Assembly: GCA_035772405.1 (NCBI GenBank) | Contig: JAYKKM010000147.1 | Coordinates: 3,988,501 to 4,052,500 of the forward strand | Reading direction: 5' to 3' | Length of the DNA stretch: 64,000 bases | From: Chrysogorgia sp. JL179-B06 | Taxonomy: Eukaryota > Cnidaria > Anthozoa > Scleralcyonacea > Chrysogorgiidae | Part shown: one piece after another, positions 1-7,852 of the stretch | Layout: the number at the start of each line of letters is the position of its first letter | How positions within the stretch are numbered: position 1 is the stretch's first letter | Notes under the pieces: generated by a model | What the model saw: the letters and a program-made list of their open reading frames with translations, nothing else | The model's database searches: none | Told to the model about the DNA's origin: nothing | Program-made: the position numbers and the translations under genes

Positions 1-1254
1 AACTCTCTGTGAGTTCACGTCGTCCTGAAGATGTGACAATGCTCAGAGTTGCTACTGTAAACAGAACGACGACGGTGTCGAGAATACTCTTAGGACTAAA
101 ATAATTATTCATTCTCTTTGTTTTGCATGAATAATTATTTTGTTTTGAATGACGTCATCGTTAAGGTTATCGCGCTGGAACAACTTGGAAGTGATGTAGG
201 TTTTTGAGAAAATCAGATGATTGGAAAATAATTATTTATGACACGACTATTTTTGCAAATAAGTGCGCACACAATTAGGACAATTATATGCATATAATCG
301 TTTCGGTCATCTGCGATGCACAGTTTAAAAGGACTGGGACGATGTGGACGACTATATGAGAACCATCCTTAATTAGCGAGTAACTAAAGACACCTTTATA
401 GCTGAATGTATTGCGTCGGCTATCACAATTATCATTTATCGTAACATTATGTGTCTTTAATTGGGATTGAATCATGTTGAGAATATCATGGGAGTAATGG
501 TATCAATTATATTTTAAAAATGTTTTAGAATAATGACCACTAACAACCTATAGTTATTATTGGCATGTATAACTTGAAATTATAGAGATTCTTATTCATG
601 CAAACTGTTTCTGCAATGGCCGCTCTTTCATGTCAACCTATATTGTCTTATATAAGCAGACAAAACAAACTGTGAATTTGTAAAATGTTTTCATAGGTTT
701 AACCAATTGAGATGCGGTGTTAAAATTGGTGTTATTCAGTAAATAGAACCTGACCAAATTGTTGATCAATGTAAGCACACAAAACAAGCAGTCTAATAGT
801 AGTAAAAAAGTAGAGTGCTACTTGGACAGTGTTTTGGATATATAGCAAAGTGAAAAGGTGGTAAACTGCCAAGTGAAAAGGTGTTATCCTGCGATAACAC
901 GCGTTATTGTGTATCTGTAGGTCTCTGAATCTTCAACTGCATAAGCGAAACCACAGTTGCCCAAGCTCGTTGTGTGGTAATCTGTGTTTATATTGGAATT
1001 TATTTGATTTGTCAAAATTAGAGGATATTTTCATCTATTATTTGCAGTTAATGAAATAATGCGTAGTTATATCTACCATAAAGTGTATGTGTGATCAGTG
1101 TCTGTTCTGTAATATTTAGGACATTTACAGCGAAAATATAATGGCAATATATAACCATATATTAAATTTGTTAATATCGAAAAATTATACTAAGACTATT
1201 CAACAAAATAAACATTTATAAATCTTGTTGTTTTTCCTTGTAAAACTTGGCACC

Positions 1255-1317
1255 ATTCTGTTCATTATACTTCAAACCCGTTTGTGATATGTAGGTTTGA
1301 AGTATAATGAACAGAAT
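1255..1317. repeat. Perfect 24-bp inverted repeat (hairpin)
   Basis: Arms 1255-1278 and 1294-1317 are exact reverse complements with a 15-nt loop. The same 63-nt structure occurs at 9708-9770, 16947-17009, 25392-25454, 32635-32697 (one arm base changed), 40656-40718 and 48051-48113. It could be a tiny MITE or an RNA hairpin; the sequence alone does not decide. Confidence 0.85.
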
Positions 1318-1520
1318 ATAGCTATAGCATGCAATATAGCTTCATGTGTGCTATGCTATATTGCTATGCACGAAGATGTTTAGCTAAAGCTTCGTGTATC
1401 ACGGCATGCTATTTACAATCTGCATGGAAATTCCTAAATAAAATTATTTACAACTTATTTTAAACAGGCTACATTGCATGCAATTGTTAGGGTTTAGGAA
1501 GTTGTTTCCTCAAGGTTCTT

Positions 1521-1550
1521 TGACGTCATATATGACGTCATATGACGTCA
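1521..1550. promoter_or_regulatory. Cluster of three CRE/ATF-type palindromes
   Basis: TGACGTCA occurs three times at 1521-1528, 1533-1540 and 1543-1550. TGACGTCA is the consensus cAMP-response/ATF site. The number of intact sites varies between units: units 1 and 3 have three, units 2, 4, 5 and 7 have two or three with some altered, and unit 6 has one. The mirror position in the right arm (about 7727-7742) keeps only degenerate forms. A regulatory role is inferred from the motif alone. Confidence 0.4.
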
Positions 1551-1744
1551 GTAGAAACAAAACGCGAGTGCACAATAGCTTCAGCTGTAACATTATTTAG
1601 TATTAGTCTTTATTATATAGATGGGAGTGTTTTACTAAGAAATATGCAGTGACATATGTTCCATATCCTCACTAATGAAGATATCGATCACATGATTAAA
1701 CATTTTCCCACCTTTTGCATTGAATCTATATAATAAAAAGAAAA

Positions 1745-1883
1745 TTACAAGGTGCATGGCTTGAAGATATGAATTTTATGTTCTCGTAGTAAAAACAATA
1801 TTTTACACATTCGCTACGCTCATTCGTAAAATATTATTTTCACCACTCGAAGATAAAATTCATATCTTCGCACCACCGTGTAA
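1745..1883. mobile_element. Palindromic MITE, 139 bp
   Basis: The ends TTACAAGGTG and CACCGTGTAA are near-inverted repeats. The interior is a long hairpin in which GAAGATATGAATTTTAT pairs with ATAAAATTCATATCTTC, and the apex reads CATTCGCTACGCTCATTCG. It has no coding capacity. Copies of about 135-139 bp sit at the same place in every unit; the unit 5 copy has lost its right end. Confidence 0.75.
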
Positions 1884-1887
1884 TATC

Positions 1888-2234
1888 GGGCTTCTAGTCC
1901 CACCTCTGCGGCCAAGAGTTCGAATGCTGAGCTCGGACATTTGATCGCACGTGGAAAGAGTTGGTCAACACTCTTTCGAAAATCGTGGGTTTTCTCCGGG
2001 TTCTCCGGTTTCCTCCCACAGGGAAGTTGTCAGGGCGGGTTACGATAAATAGTTAGGAAAACTAATGATGATAAAAACTGTAAACATAAACAGCTAGGGT
2101 TGATTGATTCGGGGTATTGGGTACTAGGTACCGAATATCATAGAATAAATTATCGTGTTGTATAAAGCGCATTTGATCATATACACAATTGTTAATTTGC
2201 GCTATATAAATAGTAAACATTATTATTATTATAT
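1888..2234 (+). mobile_element. tRNA-type SINE with LINE-like 3' tail
   Basis: A box-B-like AGAGTTCGAATGC lies near 1914. In fuller copies (units 2, 4, 6) a box-A-like TAGTGGTCAGGGC precedes it. A conserved core (GTGGGTTTTCTCCGG and CCGGTTTCCTCCCACAG) follows, then a tail with AAAGCGCATTTGATC and GCGCTATATAAATAG ending in an ATT microsatellite. That order (tRNA-like head, core domain, L2/CR1-like tail with short tandem repeats) is standard for SINEs. The unit 1 copy has lost about 20 bp around box A. Confidence 0.7.
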
Positions 2235-2348
2235 TTGATCTTGTTATCGGCCGTTATTCAGAATACCATCTCAAAGACCCGTATGGATAAATTTGTATGA
2301 TTAAATATCACCTCATTGAAAAGGCATTTGAAATTTAATGTTCTTTAA

Positions 2349-2880
2349 AGTGCCCCTGTGATCAAATTTTTGGTATCCCTAATTTTTACATATTTGTAAA
2401 GTGCATGGTGTTCTTACTTAACTTGCCAAATTTCAAGCAATTGCGAGCATGGGAAGTTGCCTTTTCATACTGTTTTTATACGAGATTATACGGCCGCCAT
2501 TACTCGAACATGTTCCGGACGCTTAGATTGCGATTAGAGGAAGTGACGTCAAAGACGCAACACGTGGCTAGTTGTGTATGAATATAAAGATATACTTGGG
2601 GAAAACTTTCTATTGTAACTTGTCGTATAATTGCCATTAAGCTTTGTCACGTGTTGAGTCTCTGACGTCACAATTACATACACTGCTGTGGAATCGCGGG
2701 CTCGTCTGGAACAAGTTTTGAGCAATGGCGGACAAAATTTGGGCTTCTTTGGAAGTTAAATTTCTTGTGATAGAATGTTTGTTGTTCATTTTTTTGGCAA
2801 ATGCGAACATTTATTAACCTAAAATGATGTTCTTTAACAAAAAGGCCAGGAAACATGTGATATTTTGTCGCAGGGGCACT
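2349..2880. mobile_element. 532-bp MITE with TTAA target duplication
   Basis: The terminal inverted repeats begin AGTGCCCCTG on both sides and are flanked by TTAA (2345-2348 and 2881-2884). The empty site survives in the right arm, whose reverse complement reads GTTCTTTGATGAAATTGACG across the same point. TTAA duplications are typical of piggyBac- and Kolobok-type elements. Short ORFs inside are not conserved in frame between units, so I treat it as non-coding. Confidence 0.85.
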
Positions 2881-3113
2881 TTAACGAAATTGACGTATCT
2901 TTTTGCTCATTTATAATAACAACAAAATGTGAACAAAACGTCAAAAGGAAGCATCTTATATGGTAGCATATCTATCTGATATTTTATTTTCAAAATATCC
3001 GAACCTGTAATTTAAGTTTCGCTCAGTCGACCACTTTAGCACTTATTTTGCTTATCAACCTGCTCTATAGGTGTGCGAACATTCTGTAGAGCAGTTTTAC
3101 TACAAACTTATCG

Positions 3114-3590
3114 GCTTAAAACATCCTGATTACCTTAAACGAATGTTGCGCAGTAAATTAAATTTTCTATATATTTAAATTGATATATTACTCAATGTAG
3201 AACAATAGTTGTGAAAGGCGAAATGTTTTACGCCCCTGGAAGATAATTAGTCCCCCCGCGAAACGCCAAACTGTGGTAAAGGGAATGCATGGCCTCAGTC
3301 TTAATAGTTCCGTCTCAGCAAAATAATTTCGAAATTTTTACCTCAAACATGTCGAGTTAAAGCATTAATTACACTAAACGTATGTTCCGGCAGTAACAAA
3401 TTAAATTTTCTATATTGCTCAATGTAGAAAAATAGTTGTGAATGGCGAAATGTGCATTTACACCCCTGGCAAAGCACAGGAAGCGAGAAGTTCCCCGCGT
3501 TTAATCAAAACGTCAAATTTTAATAAAAAGAATGCATGGCCTCAGCCTTAACAGTTCCGTCTCAACAAAATAATTTCGAATATTCAGCTG
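3114..3590 (+). repeat. Two-copy direct repeat, about 240 bp, inside the left arm
   Basis: Two diverged copies lie side by side, each running from a CAAAC/TTAAA segment through TTGCTCAATGTAGAA-type sequence, ATAGTTGTGAA, GGCGAAATG and CGCCCCTGG to GCATGGCCTCAG and GTTCCGTCTCA. The first ends near 3325 and the second near 3590. The right arm has only one copy, so this is a duplication within the left arm. It is present in all units. Confidence 0.65.
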
Positions 3591-3925
3591 TAGTTATAGG
3601 GTAACTAGATCGCTTGGTCCCTATATTTCTACAGTACACTTAGGTTTTAGAGGTTTTGTTTTTGGTAATTCACATAATAAAACCTGATGTTCAAGGTTTC
3701 AAACAATTAATAAGACGAGAGAGAAGACTCATAGTGTGCATCAAGATATATCTTTATTAAGCATTGAAAAGAGGTTGAATTTTTAGCTATCGTGAGTATT
3801 GTTGATAAAAGTTTATAAAAATTAATAATGAGTTTAATTAAATTTAAGATTGAATTGAAATCAACACTAGTTCTATAAATTAAAGTTCAAAAGTGATAAG
3901 AATATACTCTGGATTATAATACATC

Positions 3926-4348
3926 CTAACATCCAGTGGGTATGCAGTCAAAATCATACGGTGCTTTTTTAAACTCGTCGCAATCTATTCCTCCATCTTC
4001 ATTTATGTCCCCTTGTTTGAAAGTGTCTTGAAGCCCCGGTGCGTCCGTCTTCATTTCCAAGGTCTCTGCGAATTCTTCATGACTGATTTTGCCATTATTG
4101 TCCTTGTCATACTTGGCAAAGTCACACGGAAAGCCACCGTCGTCATTTTCGATTTCAGGCGCGACCGATCGTTTTCGCCCGCAAACTTGAGTTGTGTAAC
4201 AATAACGCACTGTGAAATATTGATAACGTCCACAACAGGGAACATAAACGAGATGAAGAGAGAACCTGCAGACGCGGTAAGTGTACGCCGCCTCCGAACT
4301 GCTGATTATCGCACCCAGTACCAGTAATGTGAATAGTGCTAGCTTCAT
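3926..4348 (-). CDS. Secreted Cys-rich peptide precursor with two EF-hands, copy 1
   Basis: The predicted protein has 140 residues. Residues 1-20 are a typical signal peptide (hydrophobic core LALFTLLVLGAII, cleavage after SSSEA). Residues 21-56 form a short basic, Tyr-rich peptide with Cys at 27, 38, 39, 50 and 56, followed by Gly57-Arg-Lys-Arg60, a classic proprotein-convertase plus C-terminal amidation signal. The C-terminal part holds two canonical EF-hand loops, Asp81-Glu92 and Asp114-Glu125, and four more Cys (75, 123, 135, 140). The start is the Met at 4346-4348: a polypyrimidine tract and CAG splice acceptor end at 4361, so the 17 residues that read in frame upstream are mostly intron. 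AATAAA on the minus strand at 3753-3758 would end the transcript near 3735. The layout (signal, Cys-rich peptide, EF-hand extension) matches what is known of the mussel antimicrobial precursor mytimycin, although the Cys pattern differs. A host-defence or signalling peptide is inferred, not shown. Confidence 0.82.
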   Translation of the reverse strand: MKLALFTLLVLGAIISSSEAAYTYRVCRFSLHLVYVPCCGRYQYFTVRYCYTTQVCGRKRSVAPEIENDDGGFPCDFAKYDKDNNGKISHEEFAETLEMKTDAPGLQDTFKQGDINEDGGIDCDEFKKAPYDFDCIPTGC

Positions 4349-4572
4349 ATTTCTTCTTTCCTGTATTGAAAAAGCAGGAAATAGATCATATAAATTCATA
4401 GTTTCATTAGCAGGTCAAACTGTTTAGTAAATTCATGTTCTTATATGTAAACCTGAACAGCATAGGCAGTGTGCTACCAAAGTATGAAAACAAGAAAGGT
4501 ATATATAGTAAACTCCCAATGAGACACTAACGTTTAGAGCGAAGGCCCTTCATCTTCGTCAGAGCATGGTTA

Positions 4573-4775
4573 TTGTGCTCCTTCATTTTCAGACATATTT
4601 GTAAAGATCATATCCTTATTTCACCTGCTGAATTTACGAGCATGCATGGAAAGTTACCCTTTTCGACTGTCTTTATACAAGGTTATACGGCCACCATTAT
4701 ATACAAGCATGTTCTCAACGGCTATATACGGCCACCATTAATCAAGATTAGAATGTTCTATACGTTTACAATACG
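4573..4775 (+). repeat. Decayed fragment of the 532-bp TTAA MITE family in the intron
   Basis: ACATATTTGTAAAG, GAGCATG...GGAAAGTTAC and TATACGGCCACCATTA line up in order with 2390-2510 of the TTAA MITE, but with many substitutions and an internal duplication of the TATACGGCCACCATTA segment. It looks like an older, 5'-end fragment of the same family. It is present in units 1, 3 and 5 and reduced in 2, 4 and 6. Confidence 0.5.
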
Positions 4776-4934
4776 TACCTAAAATGAACAGGTTTTGTGA
4801 TTGGCTAATTAGAATAAAAGTGGTTAGGGTTAGGACATTGGTTTCCTTTTTTGAAATTTCTTCATTGATTCTATTGTTTTATTGTTTTAATCAACCAATC
4901 ACAAAACTTCTTCATATATAGAAAGGTACGTCGC

Positions 4935-5482
4935 GGGTGTTTATATGGAGGAGGGCCAGTCCTCTTGGTAGGGCTAGCCCTCTTTGCCGAGATGAATTTC
5001 ATCCCTTGTTTACATGAGAATTTTTAGCCCTCCTAACCGTGCTGGCTCGCTGCTCATGCTGGCTCGCTCGAATGCAGCTACGGCTGCATTTATTTTCACA
5101 CGAAACCCAGAATCCCACTTTTGCGGACAAGTGTTCAATTTGTAACTTAAACACAAGCAAACAAACAGGTCGTGCGAAATATACAATTTTCCAGAAAATA
5201 CTGGTAAAGATAAACTTTGTCACTTGCATGGAGCTTTTATTTCCCAGCCCTCTTCAGTGCGTTTATATGAACAATTTCCAGCCCTCCTAGGCGAGATCTC
5301 TGGTTGTCAATAGCGACAGCTCGCTTAGAAGGGCTGATCGAAGGAGCGGAGATAAGACCCTGGCCCTCTTGTCATGTGCATGAACGCAAACAAATTTTTA
5401 CAAGGAATTACGCTGAGACGTGGGATCTCGGCAAAGAGGGCCACCCTACCAAGAGGGATGGACCTCCTCCATATAAACACCC
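4935..5482. mobile_element. Intronic MITE, 548 bp, long terminal inverted repeats
   Basis: The left end starts GGGTGTTTATATGGAGGAGG and the right end is its inverted counterpart; the homology continues inward for about 55 bp, through a CCTCTTGGTAGGG segment and a CTCTTTGCCGAGAT segment. It lies in the gene's intron and has no convincing coding region. Units 2, 4 and 6 keep only the right half, and unit 5 has a large internal deletion, which explains most of the intron-length differences. Confidence 0.7.
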
Positions 5483-5514
5483 CCTAAGAGGGCCTTAGAG
5501 GATGGAGAAACCCT

Positions 5515-5650
5515 AGACCGAGGGGGTTAGGGTTTTAGGATGAAACTCTTTGCAGGGGTTATGGTATAGGATTAAATCTAGGCAAAGCTACGTTAGGATT
5601 AGGTTTACGACTATAGGTTTACGATTAGGGTTAGGAATTAGTATATATTC
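5515..5650 (+). repeat. Degenerate telomere-like TTAGGG tract
   Basis: Scattered TTAGGG, TTAGGTT and TTAGGATT motifs, not a regular array, are followed by a 17-nt direct repeat around GTATATATTCTAAGATTG. It lies in the intron and is repeated in each unit. It resembles a short interstitial telomere-like tract; no function is seen. Confidence 0.4.
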
Positions 5651-6253
5651 TAAGATTGTATATATTCTAACACTCGAAATTTTCCTTCACCCTAAATCCT
5701 TAGAACATGCAGTTTAATCGAGTGAAATGCCAAATATTACTTGTATAGTTTGACATCGAAACGTTAGTGTATGTTTTTTCTATCGTTTAGTTATTTCCGA
5801 TATTCGTCCGAAGATGAACATGTAGTAGGAAAACAATGAAAAACAAATTTGAAGAAGTCTTTAGAAGTAAGGTTTATTGACGATTGTATTGAATCACCGT
5901 AAAGCATTTTGCTTTACGTTGTTCACTATCATTTCGTCGTTTTTGGATCAATTTTGTCGTTTGTGTGGCAGGCGAAAATGTTTAGTTATTTTTTGTTCAG
6001 TGATGTAGAGTAGACATTCAATACATGATCAATAATTATTGTACACCGTTTTCACATCAGATAGCGAGAATTATCAAGGCCTCTTTTTATGTTATCCCAC
6101 ATTCACAATCTCGATCTTGCAATAATTCGCATAGCCTCATGTGAAAACCAAGTCCTGCATGTGTGCAGTATGACAACTATATATAACCATGCATGTAAAA
6201 CTCTGAGATAATTTGAGGAATGTTAACTGATAAGTTTAAAACATTTGAAAAAA

Positions 6254-6384
6254 ACTTACGTTCAACTGAAATAAGAATACTGTGAGTAACTTTCAATTGC
6301 CTTGAGATGATAAACGTTGAGATGATAAACGTTGACAGGACTTGACAGTTTGATTCCAGGTACGCAAGGGACTTGCTTTTATAC
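6254..6384 (-). promoter_or_regulatory. TATA box, non-coding exon 1 and splice donor, copy 1
   Basis: On the minus strand GTATAAAAGC (TATA core at 6377-6383) is followed about 30 nt later by the expected start site near 6350. Exon 1 then runs to 6260 and ends GAAC, followed by a consensus donor GTAAGT (6254-6259). Exon 1 contains no ATG, so the first start codon of the spliced RNA is the signal-peptide Met in exon 2. A 15-nt tandem duplication (AACGTTTATCATCTC twice) lies in the leader. The intron would be 4361-6259, about 1.9 kb. All parts are conserved in all six complete units, which supports real use. Confidence 0.7.
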
Positions 6385-6471
6385 TTTACAGTCCGTTCCT
6401 GGAAAACAATTAATTTACTTGTATTTTCAAATTAAAACTATGGGTGTGTTATGTTTCTCACATAAAAAAAA

Positions 6472-7852
6472 ATATTCGAAATTATTTTGTTGAGACGGAA
6501 CTATTAAGCTGAGGCCATGCATTTATTTCTTTATCAAAGTTTGGCATTTTTATTTCGACTTCCTGTGCTTTGCCAGCTAGGGGTGTAACACGTTTCGCCC
6601 CTCACAACTATTTTTTCTACATTGAGCAATATAGAAAATTTAATTTATTACTGTCGGAACATTTAGTGTGATGGATGTTTTAAGTCGACATGTTTCAGGT
6701 AAAAACCGCGCTGAAACTATTTTATATGACAAAATGTTCGCAAACCTATAGAGCAAGTTGACAAAATAAGTGTCAACAGAACTTAAAGGGACACTCCGGC
6801 CCAAATACAAATGTAGTTCATGTGAAAGATCTTACTGACTTTAGATTATTTCCAAAGTTTCAGCATTCCTATCAATTTAGTTAAGAAGATGTGGCTAGTT
6901 GAAGTTGGAGAGTTTGTCCAATTTCGACGCCATTTTGTTTCTCAAATATGACGTCACTGAGTGACGTGTCTCGTATTATGCCTAAGAAGCTCCTCTACTT
7001 TCCTGCATGATGAACTAAATAGTTTATTTCGACTAATTTTCGTCCAAAGACCATTCACAATAACTATCACTATGTGCGGATCGCCATCAAAACAACTCCA
7101 CTGACGATAAAGAATCACTCAATGACGTCATATTTTCAAAACCAATATGGCGTCAAAATCCACAAATTTTCAACTTCAACTAGCAATATCTTCTCAACTA
7201 AATTGATAGGAATGCTGAAACTTTGGAAATAAACTAAAGTCAGTAATATCTTTCATATGAACTGCATTTGTATTTGGGCAGGAGTGTCCCTTTAAATTAT
7301 TTCGGATATTTTGAGAAGTAAAGATCAGATAGATATGCTATAGCACAAGATGCTTTCGTTTGACATTTTTTCAAATGTTGGTATTATGATGAATATAAAG
7401 CAAAAGGAAATTGTGTTTTTAACCATAAACTACGTCAATTTCATCAAAGAACAATATCAATAATGTTGCTTGAACTATATATATATGAGGCATAAAGAAC
7501 ATTTGATTATCTATAATTATTAAGTAGATATCTAAATTTCAATACAAATAGTTATCCCATACAGATCTTTGAGATGGTATTTTGAGTAACGGCAGATAAC
7601 AAGATCGAATATAGACTAATAGTAAATAGTTATAGCTGAAGCTATTGTGCAAATAAACAAAACACGATTCATTAACAAAACACGATTCTCCTGTAACAGC
7701 ACTCGCGTTTTTGTTTCTACTCATGACATCATAATGATGTCAAAGAACCTTGAACAAACAACTTCGAGAACATTGTTGAAAACAATTACATGCGATGTAG
7801 CCTCTATTTATAATAAATTGTAAGTAATTTTATTTAAGAATTTTCAAATAAC
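6472..7852 (-). repeat. Right arm of gene-spanning inverted repeat, unit 1
   Basis: This is the reverse-complement partner of 1426-3590. It begins about 90 bp upstream of the TATA box, so the promoter sits almost at the base of the palindrome. It is interrupted by the 505 bp TTAA MITE, which also removed a short stretch or sits beside a small deletion: the CACTTT...GTCGAGTGAACAG segment present in units 2, 4, 5 and 6 is shortened here. Short minus-strand ORFs inside (for example near 7539-7724) are not counted as genes. Confidence 0.78.
6787..7291. mobile_element. 505-bp MITE with TTAA target duplication (unit 1)
   Basis: It starts AGGGACACTCC and ends in the inverted GGAGTGTCCCT, flanked by TTAA at 6783-6786 and 7292-7295. 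Homologous inner arms extend over 100 bp (for example CAAATACAAATG and CATTTGTATTTG; AATTTAGTTAAGAAG and the matching inverted segment). Units 2, 4, 5 and 6 show the empty site ACTTAAATTATTTCGG. It has no coding region. Confidence 0.9.

Larger units (their letters stand above)
1426..3590 (+). repeat. Left arm of gene-spanning inverted repeat, unit 1
   Basis: Read on the plus strand, this stretch matches the reverse complement of 6472-7852 block after block. Shared blocks include the segment with TTCTTTGACGTCA and GCGAGTGCACAATAGC, the CTTGTTATCGGCCGTTATTC segment, GAAATTGACGTA, GCATATCTATCTGAT, the CACTTATTTTGCTTATCAAC segment, and GCATGGCCTCAG...GTTCCGTCTCA. Similarity is roughly three quarters or better by eye. 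The arm is lengthened by three insertions (1745-1883, 1888-2234, 2349-2880) that are absent from the right arm, so those arrived after the two arms existed. Confidence 0.8.

Noticed and set aside
284..475. 63-codon minus-strand ORF recurring at unit starts
   Set aside because: Its frame is broken in units 2, 4 and 7, and it shows no domain; most likely chance.
1914..1930. Possible tRNA gene (box-B-like GTTCGAATGC)
   Set aside because: No cloverleaf can be drawn. The surrounding core and LINE-like tail mark it as a SINE head.
2674..2856. 60-codon minus-strand ORF in the TTAA MITE
   Set aside because: Changed or truncated in most copies of the MITE and without any transposase-like motif.
4013..4327. 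104-codon plus-strand ORF opposite each peptide gene, conserved in all six copies
   Set aside because: It is the antisense shadow of exon 2. Its conservation follows from the coding strand, and it has no signal, domain or promoter of its own.
4349..4399. 17-residue N-terminal extension of the peptide precursor (starts MNLYDLF)
   Set aside because: It spans the polypyrimidine tract and splice acceptor, varies between copies, and would place the signal peptide internally.
5515..5650. Telomere or chromosome end
   Set aside because: TTAGGG motifs are few, degenerate and inside an intron repeated in every unit, so not a telomeric array.
7539..7724. 61-codon minus-strand ORF in the right arm (starts MSRNKNASAV)
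   Set aside because: It lies in the inverted repeat, has no recognisable domain and varies freely at its start; treated as non-coding.
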